Assembly: GCF_011516735.1 (NCBI RefSeq)
Contig: NZ_WOSX01000005.1
Span: 83,105 to 147,104, forward strand
Length of the DNA stretch: 64,000 nucleotides
Direction: 5' to 3'
DNA from: Acetobacter fallax
GTDB taxonomy: Bacteria; Pseudomonadota; Alphaproteobacteria; Acetobacterales; Acetobacteraceae
The notes under the pieces are model-generated. The model saw nothing but the letters and a program-made list of their open reading frames with translations, was not told the origin of the DNA and made no database searches. How positions within the stretch are numbered: position 1 is the first letter of the stretch; every line of letters starts with the position of its first letter. Position numbers and translations under genes: made by a program. Of this stretch, positions 45,425-54,238 are shown piece after piece.

Positions 45425-48019
45425 TTGCCTTCACTCATTGTACCAGCCACGAATTCCTCTGATGCCAGCAGGAAAAAATCTGTTCCTGGGGGTCTGCTCA
45501 GGCGTGCGCTGCTTGCCGCCTCTGTTCTGCCACTTCAGCCGGTCGCACTGGCGATGGCTGCCGATGAGACGGGGCAGACCACGATCCGGCCTTCCGTCGG
45601 AGTGCGGACTCATAAGGCCCCTGTCGCTGCTTCGGCACGCACGGTGAATACGCCTGCGAGCGGGCGTGCGGTCAGTGCCACGGCGCATGTACCGGTCCGT
45701 TCCGTTGAGGCACCGGATATCGGCGAGACCGTTATTGTGACTGGCACGCGCGAGACGGGGAAAAAGGCGCGGGACAGTGTGGCGCCGATCGATATCATTT
45801 CATCGAAGCAGCTTGCATCGACCGGGCAGCCCAATCTCCTTCAGGCTCTTTCTCAGCTATTGCCATCACTGACGATTCCCACAGGTGGTTTCGACACCGG
45901 GGCCCTGACACGGTCTTTCAGTCTGCGCGGGCTGAGCCCGAATGAGACCCTTGTTCTCGTGGATGGCAAGCGGCGGCACACGACAGCGAATCTTTACGCG
46001 GATGGTGGGCCGCAGCAGGGTTCGACCCCTGTTGATGTCAGCCTGATCCCTCTTGCGGCGATCGATCATGTGGAAGTTCTGCGTGACGGCGCTTCCGCGC
46101 AGTATGGGTCGGATGCTGTGGCCGGGGTGGTGAACATCATCCTCAAAAAGCAGGATCACGGGTTCAATGCCCAGTCGATCACCGGGATCAATGCCGCGAA
46201 AGACGGGTTCCAGCAGGGTGTGAATCTGGATGGAGGCGCGAAACTCGGTAATCGTGGCTATGTGCATGTGAGTGGCGACTTCTTTCACCAGGATCACACC
46301 TATCGCAGCGCTCCTGATGGAAGGACGGGGACGAAGATCAACAAGTTGCTCGGACAGCCGGAAGAGACGCGCGAAAGCGTAGCGATCAAGGCGGGCTATC
46401 AGATTACGGATGACATCGAGGCTTATGCCCTCGCGACGTATGCGCACAGGCATGCAGAATCGTATCAGAATTATCGCCTGCCGGGCAGCGTTACCGCTTA
46501 TCCCGGCTATGCCGCGATTTATCCGGACGGCTACTCGCCTCTTGAGACTCTTGATGAGAATGACTGGGAGGTCACGGCGGGTGTAAAAGGCATTTTTCGT
46601 GGGTGGAACTGGGATCTTTCATCGGTTTATGGACGTGATTATGACGCGATCGGTCTGAAGGATTCGTCGAACTACGCTCTCTATACGGCGACGGGTCGCA
46701 CACCGACGACGTTTCAGGTCCAGAGTTTCAATAACTCGCAGTGGAGCAATACCTTTGATCTGAGCAGAGCCATTCATGTGTCCGGCTGGCCCCACAGCAT
46801 CAATGTGGCGGGGGGCGCGACCTATCGTTATGAGAGTTATTCGGTTGGCACGGGGTCACCCGATTCAACTTATGGCAGCGGGTCTGATGCCCTCACAGGC
46901 ATGAATGCAGGCAATGCCGGAAACTCGAACCGTGACGTAGTTGGCGGCTATGTCGATGTGGCGACGCATCTTCTGAAGAACTGGCAGTTTGATCTGGCTG
47001 GCAGGTTTGAGCATTACACCGATGTGGGTGATACGGAGACCGGAAAGGTCTCGACCCGTTATGATGCTTTCAGGTGGCTTGCTTTCCGGGCCACGATCTC
47101 GAACGGGTTCCACGCCCCGACGCTGGCGCAGGAGCATTACAGCTCGCTGACGGTCTCTCCGACAGCGGCGCGCGGTCTGATTGCCGCGAATTCACCCGGT
47201 GCACTGGCGAATGGCGCTTCGCAGCTGAAGCCGGAGCGGTCCACCAACGCGACAGGGGGCATCATCATCGAGCCGGTGAAGAAACTGCATATCACCGTCG
47301 ATGTGTATCAGATCAATCTGCGTGATCAGATTCTGCCTGGCGGGAACATTTATGGCACGACGGCGGCAAGTGCTCTTGCCATGAACGGGTTCTCGCTACC
47401 CGCCGGATCGGAAAGCTGGTCTTCTTCATCTCTTTCGGCAAACTGGTTTGCGAATGTGGCCAGCACGCGCACTCAGGGACTGGATCTGACGGCCACCTAT
47501 CCGACGCAGCTTGGCAATGTCGGGGTGATTAACTGGGATGTTGCGATCAACCTGAACCGTACCCGTCTGTCTCATGAAGCGAATAACAATCTGACCGGGG
47601 CGCCGCTGCTCTCCGCCCAGAGCGTTGCGTATATCACGACGGCTTATCCGCGCAGCAAGATGATCTGGGGCGGCCGGTTCACGAGTGGCAAATGGACGGT
47701 CGGGGTGCATGAGATCCGTTATGGCCAGACAACGTCCCAACTGACGTATTATGGGGGCGCGGGCAATACGAGTTCGCTGTCCAGCACGAACTTTCTTCAG
47801 TTCAGGAACACGCCGAAATTCGTCACCAATCTGGACATCACCTATCGCGTCAATCGCAACTGGTCGTTCACGCTTGGTGCGAACAACATCTTTGATGCGC
47901 GGCCGAGCCGGGTTCCGGACGGAAACCGTTATCTCGGAGTTCCGCAATATTACATGAGCACGTCACAGCTCGATATGAATGGCGGATTCTATTATCTGCG
48001 CGCGAATCTGACTCTGTAA
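45425..48019 (+). CDS. TonB-dependent outer-membrane receptor
   Basis: An outer-membrane transporter of about 864 residues. The start chosen is a TTG at 45425 with GGAG eight bases before it; a GTG at 45404 is in frame. A signal-like segment (RRALLAASVLPLQPVALAMAA) precedes a long linker, then a TonB box-like ETVIVTGTR, the plug (FDTGALTRSFSLRGLSPNETLVLVDGKRRH in two parts, VEVLRDGASAQYGSDAVAGVVNIIL) and the barrel, ending in RANLTL with the usual aromatic-poor final strand. Ligand unknown. A PQQ-type dehydrogenase-like gene follows on the same strand. Confidence 0.93.
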   Translation: MPSLIVPATNSSDASRKKSVPGGLLRRALLAASVLPLQPVALAMAADETGQTTIRPSVGVRTHKAPVAASARTVNTPASGRAVSATAHVPVRSVEAPDIGETVIVTGTRETGKKARDSVAPIDIISSKQLASTGQPNLLQALSQLLPSLTIPTGGFDTGALTRSFSLRGLSPNETLVLVDGKRRHTTANLYADGGPQQGSTPVDVSLIPLAAIDHVEVLRDGASAQYGSDAVAGVVNIILKKQDHGFNAQSITGINAAKDGFQQGVNLDGGAKLGNRGYVHVSGDFFHQDHTYRSAPDGRTGTKINKLLGQPEETRESVAIKAGYQITDDIEAYALATYAHRHAESYQNYRLPGSVTAYPGYAAIYPDGYSPLETLDENDWEVTAGVKGIFRGWNWDLSSVYGRDYDAIGLKDSSNYALYTATGRTPTTFQVQSFNNSQWSNTFDLSRAIHVSGWPHSINVAGGATYRYESYSVGTGSPDSTYGSGSDALTGMNAGNAGNSNRDVVGGYVDVATHLLKNWQFDLAGRFEHYTDVGDTETGKVSTRYDAFRWLAFRATISNGFHAPTLAQEHYSSLTVSPTAARGLIAANSPGALANGASQLKPERSTNATGGIIIEPVKKLHITVDVYQINLRDQILPGGNIYGTTAASALAMNGFSLPAGSESWSSSSLSANWFANVASTRTQGLDLTATYPTQLGNVGVINWDVAINLNRTRLSHEANNNLTGAPLLSAQSVAYITTAYPRSKMIWGGRFTSGKWTVGVHEIRYGQTTSQLTYYGGAGNTSSLSSTNFLQFRNTPKFVTNLDITYRVNRNWSFTLGANNIFDARPSRVPDGNRYLGVPQYYMSTSQLDMNGGFYYLRANLTL

Positions 48020-48238
48020 CCAACGACTTTCCGGTGGTCGGCGTTCCGATATGGACGGAGCTGACCGCCGCGACGCTACCGTCTCCTGTGATGGCCAGCC
48101 ACTCTCATTTTTCTGAGATCCGCGACCTTTCCATGATCCCGATGCGTGTTGCGACGTTGCTGTCTGTGGACATCGCGGGCACGCGGCAACGCATGGAAGC
48201 CCGCAGGGGCCGGGGCTGCACAGGGAGAAGGCGAAACA

Positions 48239-49468
48239 GTGTGGCCTGCGTTGCGACGAGCCCTGATCTGTCTTCTGATCTTTCCGGTTCTGTCATTGCT
48301 GTTTGGCGGAGAAGTTCGCGCACAACCTGATTCCTACATACGGCATGGGGTCTGTGACGGCTTTCCCCGTGTCGATCTGCGGACATCGGAGGGCCTTTGC
48401 GTCGGTCTTGTTGCCTCCGGCATCAATTTTCCCCGTGGTGTCGCGGTGAAGGGGAGCACGATCTACATCGCCGACATGGGTGGCTGGCACCATGATCGGG
48501 GTCGACTGCTCGCATTCGACCAGAATGGTCATGGGCAGGAGAAAGACGTGCTGACGGGGCTGGACCGTCCTGACGGGCTGGCACTGGCGGCTGACGGTCA
48601 GCTTTATATCGGACTGCCCGGCCATATTCTTCGGGTTCTGCTGCGTCAGGATGGCACTGCGACGGGGACGCAGGAGGTGATGACGGGTCTGCCCCTCACG
48701 GGGCGGAATGTTCTGACGGCGCTGGCAGCGGACCCGGGCGGCGGCCTTTATCTCAGCGCGGGCTCTGCCACGAACAATTGCGAATCAGGGTCAGGAAAGG
48801 CACCTGATGCTTCGCGGCGCTGTCCGGAACTGAATGCAAAAATTCCCCGCGCGTCGATCCTGTGGTTTCGACCGGGAGAGACGGTGCATCATGCGGGTCG
48901 TGGCGATGTGGTGGCGACGGGGCTCAGAAATCCCATGGCGCTCACTGTCATGCCGGATGGCGTTTTACTGGCAGCCGTGAATTCCCGTGACAGCATCGAC
49001 AGCATTGACCCGGAGCTCTCCGATGATGATCTGCCGCACGACACGTTTCATATTATCCGCAAAGGGCGCGATTACGGCTGGCCTTATTGTTTTGATAATG
49101 ACCGTCCCGCGCCGGAGTATCCGGACCATAGCTGCGCTGCCGTCCCGCGTCCGGATCTGCTGCTTGGCCCTCATTCCGCGCCGCTGGGGATGATCTTTTA
49201 CGACAGGGCCACTCTGCCCGGACTGAAAAACCGTGTTCTCATGGCATATCATGGCTATCGGGCCGCAGGGCATCAGGTGGTGAGTCTTGCTGTGGATGTG
49301 CATGGCAGACCGCAGGGAGAACCGATGCCACTTGTCCGGGGATGGCAGGATCTGTCCGACAGTGGTGGTCCCCCCGGCTCGCCTGTCGGGCTGGCTGTTA
49401 TGGGAGACGGGACTGTGCTGATCACGGACGATCACAACGGGACGCTGCTGCGGCTGGCGAAGGAGTAG
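48239..49468 (+). CDS. Exported glucose/sorbosone dehydrogenase-like protein
   Basis: From the GTG at 48239 (VWPALRRALICLLIFPVLSLLF) an exported six-bladed beta-propeller of about 410 residues follows, of the PQQ-dependent aldose/sorbosone dehydrogenase family. Supporting blocks are INFPRGVAVKGSTIYIADMGG, RPDGLALAADGQLYIG, VATGLRNPMALTVMPDG and IRKGRDYGWPYCF. Acetic acid bacteria use such periplasmic enzymes to oxidise sugars. Whether it keeps PQQ-binding residues cannot be settled by eye. It lies about 220 bases after the TonB receptor. Confidence 0.85.
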   Translation: MWPALRRALICLLIFPVLSLLFGGEVRAQPDSYIRHGVCDGFPRVDLRTSEGLCVGLVASGINFPRGVAVKGSTIYIADMGGWHHDRGRLLAFDQNGHGQEKDVLTGLDRPDGLALAADGQLYIGLPGHILRVLLRQDGTATGTQEVMTGLPLTGRNVLTALAADPGGGLYLSAGSATNNCESGSGKAPDASRRCPELNAKIPRASILWFRPGETVHHAGRGDVVATGLRNPMALTVMPDGVLLAAVNSRDSIDSIDPELSDDDLPHDTFHIIRKGRDYGWPYCFDNDRPAPEYPDHSCAAVPRPDLLLGPHSAPLGMIFYDRATLPGLKNRVLMAYHGYRAAGHQVVSLAVDVHGRPQGEPMPLVRGWQDLSDSGGPPGSPVGLAVMGDGTVLITDDHNGTLLRLAKE

Positions 49469-49474
49469 CGCTCT

Positions 49475-49555
49475 GCTTCGGAAACCATTTTTCTAAACCG
49501 GCAGAGATGCAGGGGCCTGCGGTTCCTGCCAGGTCCGGGCAGAGCCCGGAAGAAG
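49475..49555. repeat. Modular palindromic repeat, copy 10
   Basis: Short copy between the sorbosone-dehydrogenase-like gene and the terminator: GGAAACCATTTTTCTAAACC linker, module D (GCAGGGGCCTGCGGTTCCTGC) and module C (CCGGGCAGAGCCCGG). Confidence 0.75.
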
Positions 49556-49563
49556 CCCGCGAC

Positions 49564-49598
49564 AAAAAAGGGCCGCACACTGTGCGACCCTGTTTTTT
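49564..49598. terminator. Bidirectional Rho-independent terminator
   Basis: GGG(C)CGCAC-ACT-GTGCG(A)CCC hairpin with six A before it and six T after it, between the convergent stops at 49468 and 49624. It therefore has a U-run in both directions. Confidence 0.9.
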
Positions 49599-49623
49599 AC
49601 TGCCGCGCCTGAAAGCGTGGATG

Positions 49624-52227
49624 TCAGGCGAGAACTGTCGCCGCTTCCTTCCCGTCGATCAGCAGACCATCGCCATTGGCTGAAATGGTCACTGTCTCTC
49701 CGTCATGGATGGTGCCTTCGAGCAGCAGTTCCGCCAGCGGGTTCTGCAGGCTGCGCTGCACGACGCGCTTCAGCGGACGGGCGCCATAGACCGGATCGTA
49801 GCCTTCGTTGGCCAGCCACTGATGCGCGAGATCATCGAGTTTCAGGACGATGTTGCGGTCGGTGAGCAGGCTCTGGAGACGCGCGATCTGGATATCGACG
49901 ATATGCGTCATGTCCGCTTTCTGCAGACGTGAGAACAGTACGATTTCGTCCAGACGGTTGAGGAATTCCGGCCGGAAATGTTCCCGGACGACCTTCATCA
50001 CCTGAGCGTGGACCATCTCTGTCGACTCACCGTCCGGCTGGTTGGCCAGAACATCCGAGCCGAGATTGCTGGTCAGCACGATCAGCGTGTTGCGGAAATC
50101 GACCACACGCCCCTGCCCGTCCGTCAGGCGACCGTCATCGAGAACCTGGAGCAGGATGTTGAAGACATCGGGATGGGCTTTCTCGACCTCATCGAAGAGG
50201 ATGACCTGATAGGGACGGCGGCGCACGGCTTCCGTCAGCACGCCACCTTCTTCATAACCGACATAGCCGGGAGGGGCTCCGATCAGGCGGGCGACGGAGT
50301 GCTTCTCCATGAACTCGCTCATGTCGATGCGCAGCAGGGCCTTTTCGTCGTCGAACAGGAATTCGGCGAGAGCCTTGGTCAGTTCGGTCTTGCCGACGCC
50401 GGTCGGGCCGAGGAACAGGAACGAGCCGATCGGACGGTTCGGATCCTGAAGGCCGGCGCGGGCGCGACGGACGGCGTGGGCGACGGCTTTGAGGGCTGGT
50501 TCCTGGCCGACGACCCGCTTGCGCAGTTCGTCTTCCATGCGCAGCAGTTTGGTTCGCTCGCCTTCGACCATGCGGTCCACAGGGATACCGGTCCAGCGCG
50601 AGACGACGGAGGCGATGCTCTGCTCGGTCACGGCCTGGGAAACCAGATCACCGGTGTTACCGGACTGCTCTTCCTGCGCTCTGGTGATCTTCGCTTCGAG
50701 ATCCGGGATCACGCCATACATCAGTTCGGAGGCCTGACCGAGATCGCCCTTGCGCTGCGCGACCTCGACTTTTGACCGGGCTTCATCCAGTTGCTCCTTG
50801 AGCTTCTGGACAGCAGTCACCCGATCTTTCTCGGCGTGCCAGGCCGCGTTCATAGCGTCTGATTTTTCTTCAAGATCGGAGAGTTCGGCACCGACTTTTT
50901 CAAGGCGTTCACGGCTGGCGGAATCATCTTCCTTGCGCAGCGCTTCACGTTCGATCTTGAGCTGAATGACACGCCGATCGAGTTCGTCGAGTTCTTCCGG
51001 CTTGCTGTCGATCTGCATCCGCAGGCGGCTGGAGGCTTCATCCATCAGGTCGATGGCTTTATCCGGCAGGAAGCGATCGGTGATGTAGCGGTTGGACAGC
51101 GTGGCTGCCGCGACCAGGGCTCCATCGGAGATACGCACGCCATGATGGAGTTCATATTTCTCCTTAATGCCGCGCAGGATCGAGATCGTGTCGGCCACGG
51201 ATGGCTCGCCCACGAAGACCGGCTGGAAGCGACGGGCGAGGGCTGCGTCTTTCTCGATGTATTTGCGATACTCATCGAGTGTTGTGGCGCCGATGCAATG
51301 CAGCGTGCCGCGGGCCAGCTCCGGTTTGATCAGGTTGGACGCATCCATCGCGCCGTCCGAGCGACCGGCACCAACAAGTGTGTGCATCTCGTCGATGAAC
51401 AGGATGACCTGCCCTTCAGCGGATTCGATTTCCTTGAGGACAGCCTTCAGACGTTCCTCGAACTCGCCACGGAATTTCGCGCCGGCGATCAGGGCGCCCA
51501 TATCGAGGGAGAGCAGTTTCTTGTTGCGGAGTGCCTCGGGCACGTCACCGTTGACGATGCGCTGGGCGAGACCTTCCACAATCGCGGTTTTACCGACACC
51601 GGGCTCGCCAATCAGGACCGGGTTGTTCTTGCTCCGGCGTGCAAGCACCTGGATGGCGCGACGGATTTCCTCGTCGCGACCGATGACCGGATCGAGCTTG
51701 CCGGCCTGGGCTACGGCGGTGACATCGCGGGCGTATTTCTTCAGCGCGTCAAAACCGGCTTCCGCGTTTTCGCTGGTAACGGTGCGGCCTTTGCGGATCG
51801 CGACCACTGCCTTTTCAAGTGCATCGGCTGAAGCGCCATTATCTTTCAGGGCGCGACCGGCGGCGGAGTCAGAGGCCGCAATGGCGACCAGCAGGCGATC
51901 CTGTGCGACGAAGGAATCGCCGGCTTTCTGCGCGGCCTGTTCGGCACCGTCCAGAAGGCGGACAAGATCCGGAGTTGCCTGCGGCTGACCTGCGCCGCCA
52001 CCCTGTACTTTTGGCAGTTTTGCGAGTGCCTGTTCGACGGCGGCTTTGGCCCCGACGGGATTTCCGCCAGCGGCTTTGATCAGTGACGAGGCCGCGCCTT
52101 CTTCATCATCCAGCAGGGCCTTGAGCAGGTGCTCCGGCGTCAGTTGCTGGTTGTAGTCACGGAGCGCGATGGTCTGCGCGGCCTGCAGGAAGCCACGTGA
52201 GCGCTCCGTAAATTTCTGAATATCCAT
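49624..52227 (-). CDS. clpB: Disaggregase ClpB
   Basis: Hexameric AAA+ chaperone that rescues aggregated proteins with DnaK. The N-domain (residues 1-145) is followed by NBD1 with Walker A GEPGVGKT at 207-214, a coiled-coil middle domain at about 400-520 that marks ClpB rather than ClpA/C, and NBD2 with [17 protein letters not shown] at about 605. 867 residues, normal. It has an RpoH-type promoter and its own terminator; monocistronic. Confidence 0.98.
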   Translation of the reverse strand: MDIQKFTERSRGFLQAAQTIALRDYNQQLTPEHLLKALLDDEEGAASSLIKAAGGNPVGAKAAVEQALAKLPKVQGGGAGQPQATPDLVRLLDGAEQAAQKAGDSFVAQDRLLVAIAASDSAAGRALKDNGASADALEKAVVAIRKGRTVTSENAEAGFDALKKYARDVTAVAQAGKLDPVIGRDEEIRRAIQVLARRSKNNPVLIGEPGVGKTAIVEGLAQRIVNGDVPEALRNKKLLSLDMGALIAGAKFRGEFEERLKAVLKEIESAEGQVILFIDEMHTLVGAGRSDGAMDASNLIKPELARGTLHCIGATTLDEYRKYIEKDAALARRFQPVFVGEPSVADTISILRGIKEKYELHHGVRISDGALVAAATLSNRYITDRFLPDKAIDLMDEASSRLRMQIDSKPEELDELDRRVIQLKIEREALRKEDDSASRERLEKVGAELSDLEEKSDAMNAAWHAEKDRVTAVQKLKEQLDEARSKVEVAQRKGDLGQASELMYGVIPDLEAKITRAQEEQSGNTGDLVSQAVTEQSIASVVSRWTGIPVDRMVEGERTKLLRMEDELRKRVVGQEPALKAVAHAVRRARAGLQDPNRPIGSFLFLGPTGVGKTELTKALAEFLFDDEKALLRIDMSEFMEKHSVARLIGAPPGYVGYEEGGVLTEAVRRRPYQVILFDEVEKAHPDVFNILLQVLDDGRLTDGQGRVVDFRNTLIVLTSNLGSDVLANQPDGESTEMVHAQVMKVVREHFRPEFLNRLDEIVLFSRLQKADMTHIVDIQIARLQSLLTDRNIVLKLDDLAHQWLANEGYDPVYGARPLKRVVQRSLQNPLAELLLEGTIHDGETVTISANGDGLLIDGKEAATVLA

Positions 52228-52313
52228 TATTCCTGTTGTCCCTTTTCACTCAGGCGATCATCAGGCCTTGCCACACCCCTCCAGGAGGCAATGCGGCTCT
52301 GGTCTTCTGTGTA

Positions 52314-52345
52314 AATATGGGGACATAAAAGATGATCGCAAGGGG
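52314..52345 (-). promoter_or_regulatory. RpoH (sigma-32) heat-shock promoter of clpB
   Basis: On the minus strand CCCTTGCGA (52344-52336) and CCCCATATT (52322-52314) are separated by 13 bases and end 86 bases before the clpB ATG. This closely matches the sigma-32 pattern CCCTTGAA - 13 to 17 - CCCCAT.T, with C-G replacing AA at the end of the -35 box as is often tolerated in alphaproteobacteria. Confidence 0.8.
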
Positions 52346-52906
52346 TTGTCCCAGCCAACAGCCATGCATTGGAGAGCCCGTCACGAGATCAATCCGGATT
52401 CGTGCGGAATCCCGACGTTTTCTCACATCTGCCAGTTTGAATGACAACTGGCATCACACCGGTTCGTAGTGTCTGACCTGGAATGTGCGTGGATAAGAAG
52501 TTGAGTGATATCAATCTTTTGTAATTCAGTCCGGGTTACGAAACATCGGCGGAGGGTCTCATGGGGACCGATACCCCCTTGCGCAGCATGCGCGCAGGAA
52601 ACTGCGGCGGTCAGGCGATTTGACGCTTACGGAATGGCGCGTTCCGGAGCCGGTTATGCCGGCGGCGAAGCCGCGAGAGCGGACCAGGGTTATGCCGACA
52701 GGACGCGTGAACCCGGCATCCGCGCCGTGAGGACGAGGTCGGCTCTCAGTGATATGTCCTGTTCCGGGATATGTCCTGTTCTGGCGCCCGAAAGGCTGCG
52801 TGCCCCCCAACAGAAGGATTATTTCGGCCATGGCTACCCGGGCGCCGAACGACGCTCGCGCCGTTTTGTTGTATGGCACCGCGAACCGGCAGACAACCGC
52901 CAAAGA
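52346..52906. other. Gap with no supported gene
   Basis: Between the clpB promoter and the MITE. Frames of up to 149 codons exist on both strands but none has a motif or a credible start. No repeat module seen. Confidence 0.45.
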
Positions 52907-53066
52907 TTAAGAGGCTGTTTCAAAAGCCGCACTGCCGGGCGAGAACGCCCCTGAGAGGCGTGTGTTTTTGAGCACGGAAGCGGAGCGTCGTGCGGGCCGT
53001 GCGCATCGGAGGGCAGAAGACACGCGTCTGATCGCCGGCAGAGGAGCTTTTGAAACAGCCTTTAAG
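52907..53066. mobile_element. Miniature inverted-repeat transposable element with target duplication
   Basis: The element spans 52912-53061 (150 bp). It begins AGGCTGTTTCAAAAGC and ends with the exact reverse complement GCTTTTGAAACAGCCT; similarity between the ends continues inward with CTGCCGG in register, to about 27 bp. It is flanked by direct repeats TTAAG at 52907-52911 and 53062-53066, a 5-bp target-site duplication. No transposase or coding potential inside. It lies just upstream of the nadA promoter region. Confidence 0.85.
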
Positions 53067-53192
53067 ATCCCGGCAATGTGCCGGGTCGGAGTATTCTCCG
53101 GGACCATAACGCCGAGGCTGCCAGAGATTTTTCAACGGCCTCGTGAAAACGTGTACACGCACCACCTTGCGCCCGTGACCCCGGGCTCTATA

Positions 53193-53211
53193 TATGCTCA
53201 AATTGAGTATA
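53193..53211. promoter_or_regulatory. Palindromic operator upstream of nadA
   Basis: TATGCTCAA-A-TTGAGTATA, a 19-bp palindrome with one mismatched pair, centred 31 bases before the nadA ATG. The placement before nadABC suggests a repressor of NAD synthesis such as the alphaproteobacterial NadQ; I have not verified that this matches the published NadQ motif. Confidence 0.6.
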
Positions 53212-53232
53212 ACAGGGCGCAGGAGCGCGACC

Positions 53233-54213
53233 ATGTCAGAGACACTCACAGATCGCCGCGCAAGTCTTTATGAACCGGTCTCGCACCTTATGCACCGCGA
53301 CGACTGGGAGCGCCTCTATGCCGACGACATTGAGGCTATCCTGCGTCTCAAGAAGCAGCATGACGCCGTCATCCTGGCTCATAATTACCAGACCCCGGAA
53401 ATTTTCCACTGCGTGGCAGACATCCGGGGCGACAGCCTCGCTCTGGCCCGTGCGGCACAGACGCTTGATCAGAGCGTCATCGTCATGGCCGGCGTCCATT
53501 TCATGGCCGAAACCGCGAAACTACTGAATCCTCAAAAGACTGTTCTGATCCCTGATACCCGCGCGGGCTGTTCGCTCGCCGAAGGAATCACCGCTGAAAA
53601 CGTCCGCGCTCTTAAGGCTGCGCATCCTGGCGTCCCGGTGGTCACCTATGTAAACTCCACCGCCGCCGTCAAAGCGGAATCCGATATCTGCTGCACCTCA
53701 GGAAATGCGAAGCGCCTCGTTGAGGGTCTGGGCGTCCCGAAGATCATTATGATCCCCGATGAATTTCTCGCCCGGAACATCGAAGCCGAAACCGGTATCG
53801 AAATGGTCACCTGGCCGGCCCATTGTGAAGTCCATGAACGCTTCACTCCGCAGGAGATCCGGCAATACCGGCGTATCCATAAAGGCGTCACCGTCATCGC
53901 TCATCCGGAATGTCCGCCGGAAGTCGTCGCCGAGGCCGATTTTTCTGGCTCCACCGCTCAGATGCAGGACTACATCGCTGAAAACCAGCCGGAAAAAGTC
54001 CTGCTCGTGACGGAATGTTCCATGAGCGACAACCTCTCGGTTCTGTTTCCCGCCACCAGTTTCGTGCGTCCGTGCAACCTTTGCCCGCATATGAAACGGA
54101 TCACGCTCGCCGGTATTCGCCGCTCACTGGAAACGATGCAAACCCCGGTTTCCATTCCCGCGCATCTGCAGCCTCGTGCCCGTCTGGCCGTCGAACGCAT
54201 GCTGGCCGCCTGA
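53233..54213 (+). CDS. nadA: Quinolinate synthase
   Basis: A [4Fe-4S] enzyme condensing iminoaspartate with DHAP. Cluster cysteines can be seen in TRAGCSLAEGI, VLLVTECSMSDN and the central ESDICCTSGNA; AHNYQTPEIFHCVADIRGDSLALAR (in two parts) is the family's N-terminal signature. I chose the ATG at 53233, with AGGAG eight bases upstream. 326 residues. First gene of nadA-nadB-nadC. Confidence 0.97.
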   Translation: MSETLTDRRASLYEPVSHLMHRDDWERLYADDIEAILRLKKQHDAVILAHNYQTPEIFHCVADIRGDSLALARAAQTLDQSVIVMAGVHFMAETAKLLNPQKTVLIPDTRAGCSLAEGITAENVRALKAAHPGVPVVTYVNSTAAVKAESDICCTSGNAKRLVEGLGVPKIIMIPDEFLARNIEAETGIEMVTWPAHCEVHERFTPQEIRQYRRIHKGVTVIAHPECPPEVVAEADFSGSTAQMQDYIAENQPEKVLLVTECSMSDNLSVLFPATSFVRPCNLCPHMKRITLAGIRRSLETMQTPVSIPAHLQPRARLAVERMLAA

Positions 54214-54238
54214 CTTTCTCACCAGAGGAGGCAGAAAG

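Noticed and set aside
52505..52954. 149-codon plus-strand gene upstream of nadA
   Set aside because: Runs into the MITE, composition is Arg-rich and random-looking, no family recognised.
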